From assembly GCA_977017575.1 (NCBI GenBank), contig CDRNVI010000027.1, positions 1 through 64,000 of the forward strand: a stretch of 64,000 nt of DNA, in the 5' to 3' direction. A program made the position numbers and the translations under genes. This document shows, piece by piece, positions 24,897 to 34,468 of this stretch. This stretch comes from Paramoeba atlantica (lineage: Eukaryota > Discosea). Below the pieces are notes generated by a model that saw only the letters and a list, made by a program, of their open reading frames with translations, was not told the origin of the DNA and did not search any database. Position 1 is the first letter of the stretch, and each line of letters opens with the position of its first letter.

Positions 24897-26110
24897 AGTA
24901 CTCACCGAACGGGCAGCCCGTTCGATGAGTACTCACTGAACGGGCAGCCCCTTCGGTGAGTAATTTGCAGAACCAGTCAGGGCAGAATCAGTCAGGGCAT
25001 TCGACTTTTGTCGGATGATGGGGCGTAGCGACCCCAGCTTCCCTAGCTAACTCACCCGGCGTCGCACAACAAGACGCTACATACCTAGGGTGGGTACGAT
25101 CAAGGTCCCGAGGATGACACTACCCGGTGCCAGCAAAACAAGGCACAAAATAACTAGGGTAACGGTCACCCAGACATCGCAGCGTGAGAATGACACCGCC
25201 CGGTACCGGTTATAACAAGGTACTAAGGAACTAGGGCGGGTGTCATTCAGCATAATCTTTGGAGTGTTTTTTCACTTCAAAAGAAGTGTTTTTTAATAAA
25301 GAATATTTTCTTGTAGTATATAAAAGGGGTTAAAAAAAGATAAGCTGGCTGCTCGCGCTCGATCTGGTCAAATCTTCGGATTTCACTTGCGTGCTGCGTG
25401 GCACAGCTCCTAGCAAGCGATAAGGGGGGGCTTGTTCTAGGGAGGTAACATCTCCTCGGAGATATAATGCCTATTAATCATCATCAATTTGCAGAACGAC
25501 CCGTTCGAAGAGTACTCATCGAACGGGACGCCCTGTTGCTTGAGAAAAATAATTTGCTGCAACATTTTGGGGGGAAAACGTGCATTAAACGCGCGTCATG
25601 GAATTCAATCGACTTGAGGAGGCTGTACAGAAACTGAATCTTTACGGCAGATCGCTGTATTCGTACCCCCCTTTTCAGCTCACAGTTGGGCCTTGCCTCT
25701 AGACAGGTAAACTAGGTGTCGCAGCATAGGAAAACGAGTTCACAATCCTGCGGAAGTTCCAGACATAGGTTCTCAGTGCGCGACCCGCGCGCTCCAAAAA
25801 ATATAATTATGTCCCAGGGCTACGCTCAAAGTTGGGCCTTGCTCGCAAACGGGGGCTTTTGCCTCCAGAAGTGGGCTACGCTCACAGTTGGGCTTTACCT
25901 CCATACACATAAACTAGGACGCAACTGTCGCATCTGGAAAAGCATTAAACGTTCTTTTTGTGGTTGACCGTCGATTCAATGAATTACTCACGGAACGGAC
26001 AGCCCATTCCGTGAGTCTCATCGAACGGGACATTACTCACCGAAGGGGCTGCCCGTTTAGTGAGTACTCATCGAACGGCTGCCCGTTCGGTGAGTAATCA
26101 TCGAACGCCC
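24890..26110. mobile_element. Composite element with palindromic GTTCGATGAGTACTCA ends
   Basis: Left end: repeated units GTTCGATGAGTACTCACCGA and ACGGGCAGCCC (24892-24966, resuming at 25498-25540 after the SINE). Right end: the same kind of units in 25975-26110 (GGTGAGTAATCATCGAACG). Each unit is itself a near palindrome. Between lie a short frame starting MEFNRLEEAVQKLNLYGRSL (25600) and arrays of a CTCACAGTTGGGCCTTGC repeat also found in the element at 28086-29745. Transposase not recognised; element limits are approximate. Confidence 0.5.
24974..25485 (+). mobile_element. SINE-like retroposon, second copy, 12-bp TSD
   Basis: AATTTGCAGAAC at 24962-24973 is repeated at 25486-25497. The element is almost identical to the one at 16409-16910, with a short 5' duplication (CAGTCAGGGCAGAATCAGTC) and a tail of ATCATC. 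The three hairpins lie at about 25050-25094, 25113-25169 and 25189-25247. High identity of the two copies suggests recent activity. Confidence 0.9.
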
Positions 26111-26285
26111 TGGCCAAAATCAGTTCCAGGTGAGCCAGAAGCATCACACTACTCTTCACCCTCATCACTATGGTCTTCCGAATCAACGGCGTCGTTTTAT
26201 TTAGCTACTGTAGAGCCGGAAGCGTCTGTAAGTTACGACGCTTAAGTACATGTATCGGACAATGTGATGATGGGCATATCTATTG

Positions 26286-26640
26286 ATTATAAGGTCGGGG
26301 CGTCCGATTAACACCGGACGATGGGACTTAGCGATCCCAGCCTCCCGAGCTAAGGCCGGCGCTAGCAAAACAAAGCGCTAAATAACTAGGCCCGTTCAGG
26401 GCACTGGTCGTCCCACCGGGATCGCTAGTGAACGAGTGCGTCCTCACTCAACGTCCCTTGATGAGTCCTCGGTGGTGAGATTCTGACGCCTGTACTCTTC
26501 CGGAAACGGAGAGGATGCTCAGCCCCACTTAAAAAGACACTCAGGCCGACGTAGAGGTATCTCTGTAACGGAGATTCCTGCTACGATCCCATAGCCCTAG
26601 TCGGCCAAACGGGATATCTTATCTTATCAGGAGCTGGTGC
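26286..26640 (+). mobile_element. SINE-like structured repeat with one covarying hairpin
   Basis: The start TTAGCGATCCCAGCCTCCCG matches TAGCGACCCCAGCTTCCCTA of the SINE at 16409, followed by a hairpin with a changed stem (GCGCT/AGCGC) and changed outer pairs (GGCC/GGCC) at 26354-26392. The rest is another set of hairpins (such as TCTTCCGGAAACGGAGAGG and GGTATCTCTGTAACGGAGAT). No TSD or tail was identified. It is a related but distinct family. Confidence 0.5.
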
Positions 26641-27430
26641 ACGGTGGGGGAAACAAGGGAGTCTTCCTCTGGGGTGAAGGGGGGCATAGAGGGGGTATGT
26701 TTATGGGCTGGTGGGTTGGGTTGGGACAGAGAGATATGGCTCCCTAGTTTCAGCCTAGGTGCGCTGTGCGGATGCCGATGCCCGAAGCATCTGTCCCGAC
26801 ATGAGAGTACCTCAACCATAGAAGGCACACATCCGACTTATCCCCCTATAAGCCAATAATTACAGCTCCAGGGTAGGAGGGGTTCGCTACTCCCCAGCGT
26901 GGTTTAACAAGTTAATCCACGACCCTGCCTTAAATTTTTTGTGGATACTAGCCTAGTTTCTTGACGTCTTGTTGTGTTGACGCCGGGTAGATCCACACCA
27001 TGGGCGCGGCGGAGATCAAGGCGGGGAGCGAGGTGGGAGTGAGGCGGTTGGACAGCGGGGAGGGCAGCAGGGAGCACGGGGGGAACGGCGTCGGGGTTTC
27101 TTTTTTTTTTCGTACATGGAGAAAATCTTTGCCACAACCGCCTCGACCGCCACCCGGTGTCCAACCGGCAGGCTTTTCTTGGTCGAGTGAGCTGGCCACC
27201 TTCCAGTGGCAAATGAATGGGTGTTTCCACCCACGCACCTCAGGGGAGGCACCCCATTACAGGGTAGTGCGAGACTTGCATACCAGAGTTTTGTTGAATC
27301 TCGGATTGCGTCAGAGACTCTGGTAGCTCACTCGCTAAAAACTCCACTGCTCCGGATTGTTAGTCCAGGAGCGCTCCTAGCGTGGAGAAACGAAGGGTCT
27401 TGCCTAGAAAAAAGGATCTAGTCCCTTCGC
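26641..27430 (-). mobile_element. SINE or LINE leader, minus strand, with GC-rich tract and hairpin
   Basis: Read on the minus strand: hairpins such as CCAGAGTCTCTGACG to ACTCTGG (27290-27330), a C/T-rich GC tract (27110-27000), then the covarying hairpin (26997-26941) with GCGTC/GACGT stem, then GTGGATTAACTTGTTAAACC and GGGAGTAGCGAACCCCTCC. The same order, in the other orientation, occurs at 30520-31060. The small frames across it are not supported. Ends are approximate; downstream of 26838 another leader-like segment follows (26641-26837). Confidence 0.5.
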
Positions 27431-27454
27431 TTCTCCGGGAGATGGGGAGGGGAA

Positions 27455-27604
27455 AGGGGGTATTAAATAAAAGGAGGTATTAAACGAAAAGGGGGTATTA
27501 AACAAAAAGGGGGTATTAAACAAAAAGGGGGTATTAATCAAAAAGGGGGTATTAAACAAAAAGGGGGTATTAAACAAAAAGGGGGTATTAAACAAAAAGG
27601 GGGC
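27455..27604. repeat. 18-bp minisatellite, array 1
   Basis: About eight copies of GGGGGTATTAAACAAAAA. The same unit recurs at 28058-28087 and 29751-29868, flanking the composite element at 28086-29745. Confidence 0.95.
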
Positions 27605-27659
27605 ATTATACAGAAATTCACGTCGTCTTTTCCCTTCCCGACATAGAATCAATAAATTA

Positions 27660-28040
27660 AGTAAATAACACATGAAACTTGAATAAAATCAACATTCACG
27701 AAATACACTCACTCTAAATCCCTTATTCCTTCCCTCATATTCATCTTTCATACTATAGTATAATCCTTATTCCAAATTCAAGTAACTTACGAATGGGCAT
27801 TGCCCACCAACCCGCGAAATGGCTGGGGGTTGGTGGGTGGGAACGATTTTGTAACTGTTTGAAATTGAATGTCTCTATAACACAAGAAATGATATTTGAT
27901 ATAATCCGATCAAACTAGAAAATTCAATAATAACTAGATCAATTAAAACATTCTCTCCGATAATTTATTATTAAGATCATAGTAATCATACTATGTGCCC
28001 CGAAGGGCCACCACTCATCACGTATAAAGTCGTCTAAATT
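27660..28040. repeat. Repeat family D, copy 1
   Basis: AT-rich sequence with CTTACGAATGGGCATTGCCC, ACCAACCCGCGAAATGGCTG, GGGGTTGGTGGGTGGG and the terminal hairpin GTGCCCCGAAGGGCCA, in the same order as in the copies at 39418-39880 and 39890-40160. Non-coding, type unknown. Confidence 0.75.
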
Positions 28041-28259
28041 TCAAATCGTATACTAATAAAAAGGGGGTATTAAACAAAAAGGGGGCGTTCCACGAGCACT
28101 TCCGTGAGTTTTTGAGACACTTCGATGATTTCTCATCGAAGTGCCTACGTGTCACAGGGTGACTCATCGAAACGTCAATCTTCTCATCGAAGGTGATTTT
28201 AATTGCTTTGGAAAGAAAAAAATCGAGAACATGAAAATAAGAAAGCGGCGACACTGAGA

Positions 28260-28745
28260 ATCTGTGTCTGCCACTTCCGCAGGTTTGTGTATTTGTTTTC
28301 CTATACTACGACACCTAGTTTACGTGTCTGGAGGCAAGGCTCAACTTTGAGCGAAGCCCACTTCTGGAGGCAAAAGCCCCCGTTTGCGAGCAAGGCCCAA
28401 CTGTGAGCGTAGCCCTGGGACAGAATTATATTTTTTGGCGACCCGCGCGCTCCAGCGCGCGGGTCGCGCACTGAGAACCTATGTCTGGCACTTCCGCAGG
28501 ATTGTGTATTTGTTTTCCTATACTGCGAGACCTAGTTTACGTGTCTGGAGGCAAGGCCCAACTTTGAGCGAAGCCCACTTCTGGAGGCAAAAGCCCCCGT
28601 TTGCGAGCAAGGCCCAACTTTGAGCGTAGCCCTGGGACAGAATTATATTTTTTGGCGACCTGCGCGCTGGAGCGCGCGGGTCGCGCACTGAGAACCTATG
28701 TCTGGCACTTCCGCAGGATTGTGTATTTGTTTTCCTATACTTCGA
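28260..28745. repeat. About 220-240-bp tandem repeat, two copies
   Basis: The unit runs from TCTGTGTCTGCCACTTCCGC through AGGCAAAAGCCCCCGTTTGC to a palindrome ACCCGCGCGCTCCAGCGCGC. A single inverted copy with the same motifs is at 25680-25950 and a fragment at 29170-29270. Non-coding. Confidence 0.8.
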
Positions 28746-28750
28746 GACCT

Positions 28751-29172
28751 GGATGACACTACCCGGTGCCAGTAAAACGAGGCACTAAATGATTAGGGTG
28801 GATGTCATTCTGGCAACGTAGAATGGGTGGCACCGCCCGGTACCGAATATAACAAGGTACTAGGAAACTAGGGTGGGTGCCATTCGGGCTAATCTTTGGA
28901 ATGTGTTTGTGTTTTTTTTATCCACCCTCAAAAGATAGAGTGGTTTTTTTTGGTCAAGGGGCGCCTTATTTGCATTACCTAAGGCGCAGGGGTATAGCGC
29001 ACCTCACCTCCCTAGCTGTAACCTAACTCCTCTCCAAGCGGAGGTCAGCCGTAGCTTGCTATGGCTGGCTCTCCGGATACGTCGCAAGACGTATTCGGAC
29101 TGCCCGTTTGGGGAGTTGAGGGGCCATAACTTTTCGGAGTCAAAAGGCCCAATACACCATCATCATCATCAT
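28751..29172 (+). mobile_element. SINE-like retroposon with two covarying hairpins and an ATC tail
   Basis: Hairpins at 28752-28809 (GTGCC/GGCAC) and 28821-28885 (GTACC/GGTAC) are followed by CTAATCTTTGGAATG, CTCCTCTCCAAGCGGAGGTC, hairpin ATACGTCGCAAGACGTAT, and a tail CATCATCATCATCAT. The 3' half recurs at 31068-31230. No clear TSD was found. Confidence 0.7.
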
Positions 29173-29367
29173 ACTGCGAGACCTAGTTTGCGAGCATGGC
29201 CCAACTGTGAGCGTGGGTTTATCTGTATCTGTAGGTTGCGAGCAAGGCCCAACTGTGAGCGTAGCCCACGTTTTTCCCTTCGAACGGAGTTCTACACCAC
29301 TTTGTAGCTCTCGTGATAAAAATTACTAGGCTGTTCTATTTTACTTTGGTTTCGTCCCTTCTTTTTA

Positions 29368-29652
29368 ATGAATAACAGTCAAGCGGGGAGTACACGCGAA
29401 GCTCTTTTGAATAGTTTTGTGCGTTTCGTAGACAGCGAAATGCGTCGCACTCAAGAACAAGAGGAAGAAGAAGAGTTACCTCGCACTCCAGAGGAATTAC
29501 GAACTCCTGGTGCCTGGGCTGACAGACTTATTTTTAGCCCCTTGGTTGGGGCCGAAGCTGCTGCACGTACTTTGCTTCCGTCAGTTCGTGTATGTCCAGG
29601 TTGTGCTGAGTTTGCTCCCGAGTCGAAAATGCAGCTACCACCTCAAAAGTAA
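29368..29652 (+). CDS. Hypothetical 94-residue protein in the composite element
   Basis: The frame starts ATG at 29368 (MNNSQAGSTREALLNSFVRF) and has an acidic Gln/Glu run (EQEEEEELPRTPEEL) and a C-terminal CPGC motif (VCPGCAEFAPES). No domain is recognised. It is the only frame with natural composition inside the element and may be its own gene or host sequence captured between the arms. Confidence 0.35.
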   Translation: MNNSQAGSTREALLNSFVRFVDSEMRRTQEQEEEEELPRTPEELRTPGAWADRLIFSPLVGAEAAARTLLPSVRVCPGCAEFAPESKMQLPPQK

Positions 29653-29750
29653 TTAAAATCACCTTCGATGAGTTTCTTTCGTTTCGATGATTTTCGTTTT
29701 GACACGTGGGTGTTTCGATGAGTACTCACGGAAGTGTCCTCGTACCCAAA

Positions 29751-29868
29751 GGGGGTATTAAACAAAAAGGGGGTATTAAACAAAAAGGGGGTATTAAAGA
29801 AAAAGGGGGTATTAAACAAAAAGGGGGTATTAAACAAAAAGGGGGTATTAAACAAAAAGGGGGTATAC
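29751..29868. repeat. 18-bp minisatellite, array 2
   Basis: About 6.5 copies of GGGGGTATTAAACAAAAA, one with AAAG in place of AAAC. Same direction as array 1. Confidence 0.95.
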
Positions 29869-29875
29869 GGGCAAA

Positions 29876-30200
29876 GGGGGTACGGCGTCAGGGTGCACGC
29901 CGGGGCGCACGACGGGGAGAACGGCGGGGCGCACGACGGGGAGCACGACGGGGCGCACGGCGGGCTGAACGGCGGGGCGCACGGCGGGGAACACGGCGGG
30001 GAGGGCGGTGGGGAGCACGGCCGGCAGTCTGCGAAAGGCGCGGTGAAGGGGGGGTGAAGGGGGGAAGGGGTACATGGGGTAGATAGGTCTTAACAAAAGT
30101 CAACAACAAGCAACAAGGTACAGAATCAAAACAAGAACAAGGTACCAGATGGGCTGGTGGGTGGGGCAGAAAAGTCGACAAGGTACCAACAAGGTAGCGG
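29876..30200 (-). other. Retroelement leader (minus strand): SL relics and GC-rich pyrimidine tract
   Basis: On the minus strand SL-like pieces occur at 30198-30177 (TACCTTGTTGGTACCTTGTC), 30148-30136 and 30125-30111 (TTCTGTACCTTGTTG), followed by a tract of repeated CCCCGCCGTGCTCCC type units (30060-29880). The same order is seen at 30489-30890 on the plus strand and near 36975 and 41361 on the minus strand, so it appears to be a recurrent 5' structure. The Arg-rich plus-strand frame over the tract is not supported as a gene. Confidence 0.55.
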
Positions 30201-30488
30201 ATTTTATACCCTTGTAAAGATGAATTACCCTGTTAAAATGTAAAAAAAAAAATTTCCCAAGATCCATTTTATAATGTAAATTACTTCAACACACCCGTCA
30301 AAAATCTTCAGATCGATCTCTCTTACTGTTTTACCCCCCTGTATAGTCACTTGCCTCAAACGTATGTAAGGCGCGATCGACCGCCAAAATTTCCGGTTTG
30401 TTTATTTCATAGGGTTCTTCCCATAAGCTGCCTGTGGCTGTCATTGGGTCTATTGAAGGGAATAATACTGCGCCCCTTGTTGTTGTGT
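30201..30488. other. Stretch without a recognised feature
   Basis: AT-rich then mixed sequence; I see no gene, repeat or structure that can be supported, apart from small Gly/Ala-rich frames that belong to the neighbouring GC tract. Confidence 0.4.
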
Positions 30489-30516
30489 GTACCTTGTTGG
30501 GTTCTGTACCTTGTTG
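30489..30516 (+). other. Tandem spliced-leader relics
   Basis: GTACCTTGTTG at 30489-30499 and TTCTGTACCTTGTTG at 30502-30516, in tandem. Two truncated SL ends in a row are what repeated rounds of trans-splicing and retroposition would leave. Confidence 0.65.
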
Positions 30517-30519
30517 ATT

Positions 30520-31230
30520 TGTCCCCCCCACTGCTATTTCCATTGTCCCCCCCGCCGCTCTCCCCGCCGCGGGGAGACCCCTCCTGGACGAAAGAAGAAA
30601 TCGCCCTCCCGCACCGTCCTCCGGGTCGCCCTTCCGGTTGCCCTCCTCGCCGCCCCCCATTATGACCCCTTTGCCTGCCGCGCTCCCAGCCGCGCTCCCA
30701 GCCGCGCTCCCAGCCAGGTTCCTCGCCGCGCATCCCGCCGTCCTTCCCGCCGCCCTTCCCGCCACCCTTCCCGCCGCCGTTCCCGCCGCTCTTCCCGTTC
30801 TCCACATCGCTCTCTCCCTCCGCTGCGCTATTTACTGCGCTCCCCGCCCCGCTCCCTCTCACCGGCCTCTTCCTTGTCTCACTGTCCCATGTTGTGGAGC
30901 TACCCGGCGTCAGTAAAACAAGACGTCAAAAAACTAGGGTAGTATCCACGCAACAATTCAAATTTAGGCAGGGTAGTGGATTAACTTGTTAAACCACGCT
31001 GGGGAGTAGCGAACCCCTCCTACCCTGGAGCTGTTAATTATTGGCTTCCTTCATTGGAGGATAATATTGGAAAACTAACTCCTCTCCAAGCGGAGGTCAG
31101 CCATAGCAAGCTATGGCTGTCTCTCCGGATACGTCGCAAGACGTATTCGGACTGCCCGTTTGGGGAGTTGAGGGGCCATAACTTTTCGGAGTCAAAAGGC
31201 CCAAATCATCATCATCATCATCATAGTCAC
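30520..31230 (+). mobile_element. Retroelement leader/SINE: pyrimidine tract, covarying hairpin, ATC tail
   Basis: A GC-rich tract of CCCGCCGCCCTTCC-like units (30540-30890) leads to the hairpin at 30894-30949, with stems GCGTC/GACGT and an outer stem GTGGA...TCCAC. Then come AGTGGATTAACTTGTTAAACC, GAGTAGCGAACCCCTCC, the block CTCCTCTCCAAGCGGAGGTC, ATACGTCGCAAGACGTAT and a tail ATCATCATCATCATCAT (31205-31226). The tail block matches 28975-29172. It reads as a retroposon of about 740 bp with an SL at its head (30489). The Pro/Arg-rich frames over the tract are not supported. Confidence 0.6.
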
Positions 31231-31354
31231 TTGAACACGGAATGAATAATGATATACATGAACATTCTCACAGTATATTATATACACTTCTTTTTTGTAT
31301 CTACTCTCTCATTTGTAAACATGTTACCAAGGTTTTTGTTTTTAAAGTCAAATT

Positions 31355-32928
31355 CTAGAGGCCCATGTTTTGTGAATCGTCATTAGATAAATAATTTCTC
31401 AGCTGAGAGAATACAATCGACCCATTTAACTCCTGCAGGCGCAGCGAAAATTCGTTCAGTGTTCGGACCCTATCAAGTCCGCTGCAGTCCGCCAACGTAT
31501 GCAACAAGTGCCGGAGCCCGTGATGCATAGCACCACCGGAGAGGACTGGGAGGCATACGAAACGCTCTTGAGGTATCATCCCGGAAGCCACGTATGTGCT
31601 GTGCTTGCGCGTAATGGCCTCTCTCATCAAGGTACCGCTACGTTTCCGTACATTAGTGGGCGCCAGCTCGTGAATTATTGTTAGGTCATAAAAAATTTCC
31701 CCAGTTGCCCAATGTATTACAATGTCAGGTCCTGACCGATGGAGGCTCGCATTTCTACAAACTTTTTGATGATCACTTTTTCGCCATTGTGGGAACGATT
31801 CCCCGCATGTAGAGCATTTATAAGAAGTAAACTGTCGAGGTTCCCTTTCGCATGGCACACCCGCCTTCATGCACAGTTCATAGATAATACGCTCCAGATT
31901 ATTATGTTTCATTGTTGTATTATTTCCGGAACACTGGACGCATCCAGCTACATGTATGTGCGAAAAGGCTGATGAAGAATCCAGAAGGGTGCGGCATCCT
32001 GGGCATTGCAGACTTTCGGGAATACGGGGGTGGCATCAAAAGCTAATCGATGTCATCAATGGCCAATCAATGGCATCAAAAGCTCGAAAGACGTGGCATC
32101 AAAGCTAATGTGAAGAATTTGGAAGGCACTAACTTTGCCGTAGAATGAAGCCACGCGGAGTTCCCTTTTTCACTTGCTGCTCTCAGCACTGGTGCAATTT
32201 TCGGGTCCTTACTCAACGATTCTTTAATGGCTCTGTTAAGCTTTGCTTCAGTTACAAATTCATCGTGGGGAGGGGTTATCTGATCTTCATTTCCCACCGG
32301 CGATGGAGACGTGAGACTGGGTGCTCGAACTGAATAGGAATTAAGTCGTTCAAGAGTACTGTGCCTTGATGCTTCATACGCCGATTTTCGCAAGAGATCA
32401 GTGGGCGTTAACCCCAATCCTCCGCTCTTCACAGGTAGACGCGCCCAAGCAATTTGCTTTGGTGTCATCGATCCAAACCATGCAGTAAGAACTTCTTGCA
32501 CTTGCTTGTCAAAAGATTTTGCCATTTCAAAAGTTTCTTCCGGTCGATGCACCCTTATATGGTATCGATGTCGTACATTAACACATCGCGACAGGAGGAG
32601 AAGCGAAACGTTGTTTGCTCCCATGTCACAAAGCCGCCGAAAAATGGTTAGATGCTTTTCAAGCTTGGCAAGAAGCAGCTCACTGACTCGGGCTGCTTCC
32701 CCTACGTAGGCTCCTAATGTTTTGACTGCCTTCTCCGCTATCTGAACGCCTTCATTCGCTAGACTTTCGGGTAGGCGAATATTGTTCAGACCGCTAAACC
32801 ATACACACTTTTGAGGGGCAAGGCAGATTTCTTTGCTTAGAAGAAGTTCTTTGAGGCGAACATAGGCAGCTGCAACAAGATCTTCCTCAGTTGACGCAAT
32901 ATTGATATCATCAACATAAGCGTATATA
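31355..32928 (-). pseudogene. RLE LINE-2, 3' half: RT end, zinc fingers, restriction-like endonuclease
   Basis: On the minus strand the part next to the Tc1 insertion begins IYAYVDDINIASTEEDLV (RT motif C, YVDD), continues KCVWFSGLNNI and PVKSGGLGLTPTDL, and breaks near 32080, where small duplications of GGCATCAAAAGCT occur. The frame resumes with CPGCRTLLDSSSA and MKHNNLERIIYELC, then the RLE: RSGPDIVIHWATGEIFYDLT with IIHELAP and EAITRKHSTYVASGM, matching the PD...D...K core of R2-type endonucleases, and ends SNDDSQNMGL at 31355. The 5' half is at 34469-36533. Confidence 0.8.
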
Positions 32929-34468
32929 CAGGGGTGGGCGCCTTCAGAGTGGGGGGGTCTAAAATTCGTAAAACTTGACCAATTTTGGAAAGTAATAGCG
33001 CATTCGAGAGCTCTCAAATAGTCTGGTGTAATGGCAACATCCGTTTCCCGTTTTTAGACATTCGAGATAAATGACAGAAAAACAAGGAATTTATTTTTCC
33101 CCGAAGATGCAATTTTTCAGTTTTTTTGGCTTTTTTTAGTTTTTTTGCGCCGTTAATGCCTCAGAAACGTGTACGATCGCGAACATCACGGTTTCCCTTC
33201 CAGAGAGATGCTTATTCACCACCTGGGAAGGTAGGGCCGTCGCATCGCATGCTTCTCGTAGACCATTACTTTCGTTCTGGGTCCTACAATGCTACAGCAC
33301 GCCACTTTGAAGTAGCGGAGAGCACTGTGAAGCGATGGGTCATTCGTTACAGCGAAACTGGTGATGTCGAAAGCATTCCCAGACGTCTGAATTTTACAGT
33401 TAGGACATCACTGTTTATCGGAGAAGCACTCCGCATAGTAGATGAGGGTACACGGGATCTTCCTTATGGTGTGGAATCATGGTGCGCTCTACATCGCGAA
33501 CTTCTATCCAGAGGGTTTCAGTGTTCCAGACGCACTTTGGCTCGAGCTTTGAAGCCCGATATTATCCTCCGCGTAGTTCAGCGTAAACCACGACTAACCC
33601 AACAGCATAAAGACGTTAGAGTCCGATTCTGTAAGGACATGACGGGCTGGAGCGAACACCAGCTTGATAATATTATTTGGTGTGATGAGAAAAAGTTTAC
33701 CTGCAAGAAGTCTACCAAAAACGCCTACCTTTGCCGACGGTCCGACCCTGTAAAAGAGCAGCTAGGTGAGCTGGAAGCGTGGGTAGGGGGCGATGGTATA
33801 ATGGTGTGGATGGGGGTAAGCATAAAGCATGGATTTCATCTGCACATTTTTCCTAATAGAGATGAGCAGGGAAATAGAGTTACTGTGAACGGGGCTGTTT
33901 TCGAAGCTGCCATGACCAAGCGTAATGGTCTTTTGAACTACCTACACAGGCACCGTGCAGTTGTTGCTATGGACAATTGCCCTGCGCACAACTTGGCAAG
34001 GCGTACTTTTCAGCAGCAAAACGTGCGAACGCTCCCCTGGCCCGCAAAGTCACCAGATCTCAACCCCATCGAAAACTTGTGGAATATCATGGATCAGCAC
34101 AAGGATCGCATGCGACCACGCAATCGCGCAGATCTCCTCTCTTCTATCGAGAGTGCATACGACGCACTTCAAACCGATCTCAAAAGTACTTGCGTGAAGA
34201 CCATAAAGAGTGTCTCCAAGCGCTTTCAAATCGTTATTGAGAAAAAAGGGGGAAATTGTGGGTACTGAGTTTTTTTTTCGAAAAAAAGGACTTTTTCGCT
34301 TAAAAAATAAAGTTGCAATTCGTGTTTGGGACCATTCTAGCTTTCTTTGATTCCCGTAAACTTTCGCAGAGTGCTTTTTACGATTACACTAGACTATTTG
34401 AGAGCTCTCGAAAATTGAACAAGTTTTACGAATTTTAGACCCCCCCACTCTGAAGGTGCCCACCCATG
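32929..34468 (+). mobile_element. Complete Tc1-like element (DD32E family), 1540 bp, TA target
   Basis: TA at 32927-32928 and 34469-34470 flank the element. Ends are CAGGGGTGGGCGCCTTCAGA and, inverted, CATGGGTGGGCACCTTCAGA; the repeats go on through a G run, CTAAAATTCGTAAAACTTG and a GAGAGCTCTC palindrome for about 90 bp. Removing the element with one TA (1542 bases) rejoins LINE-2 in frame at its RT active site. The element has one intact gene. Confidence 0.95.
33156..34268 (+). CDS. Intact Tc1/mariner-like transposase
   Basis: About 370 residues from the ATG at 33156. N-terminal helix-turn-helix: LLVDHYFRSGSYNATARHFE then VAESTVKRWVIRYSETGDVE (about residues 28-70). Catalytic core: DNIIWCDEKKFTC (first Asp), GGDGIMVWMGVSIKHG, AVVAMDNCPAHNLARR (second Asp), SPDLNPIENLWNIMD (Glu). 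Residues between the last two acids number 32, so it is neither DD34E Tc1 nor DD34D mariner. C-terminus IVIEKKGGNCGY. It cuts and pastes the element at TA. The open frame, full TIRs and exact TA duplication suggest recent activity. The frame upstream of 33156 has no ATG. Confidence 0.93.
   Translation: MPQKRVRSRTSRFPFQRDAYSPPGKVGPSHRMLLVDHYFRSGSYNATARHFEVAESTVKRWVIRYSETGDVESIPRRLNFTVRTSLFIGEALRIVDEGTRDLPYGVESWCALHRELLSRGFQCSRRTLARALKPDIILRVVQRKPRLTQQHKDVRVRFCKDMTGWSEHQLDNIIWCDEKKFTCKKSTKNAYLCRRSDPVKEQLGELEAWVGGDGIMVWMGVSIKHGFHLHIFPNRDEQGNRVTVNGAVFEAAMTKRNGLLNYLHRHRAVVAMDNCPAHNLARRTFQQQNVRTLPWPAKSPDLNPIENLWNIMDQHKDRMRPRNRADLLSSIESAYDALQTDLKSTCVKTIKSVSKRFQIVIEKKGGNCGY

Larger units (their letters stand above)
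28086..29745. mobile_element. Composite inverted-end element inserted in the 18-bp minisatellite
   Basis: The left end (28086-28205) and right end (29650-29745) are inverted imperfect copies: ACTTCCGTGAG, CACGTGTCA, CTCATCGAAACG, CTCATCGAAGGTGATTTTAA occur in order on opposite strands. Both ends abut GGGGGTATTAAACAAAAA units in the same direction, so the element sits inside that array. It contains a two-copy tandem repeat (28260-28745), a SINE (28751-29172) and a 94-codon frame (29368-29652). The TCATCGAA palindromes relate it to the element at 24890-26110. Confidence 0.6.

Noticed and set aside
25625..25636. GTACAGAAACTG as another spliced-leader relic
   Set aside because: Only 12 bases match, and the CCTTGTTG end expected next to it is absent; it may be chance.
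29706..30086. Arg/Gly-rich (RGARRG) and Pro-rich proteins over the GC-rich tracts at 27 kb, 30 kb, 41 kb and 45 kb
   Set aside because: The tracts vary in phase and length between copies and sit in retroelement leaders; no frame is conserved.
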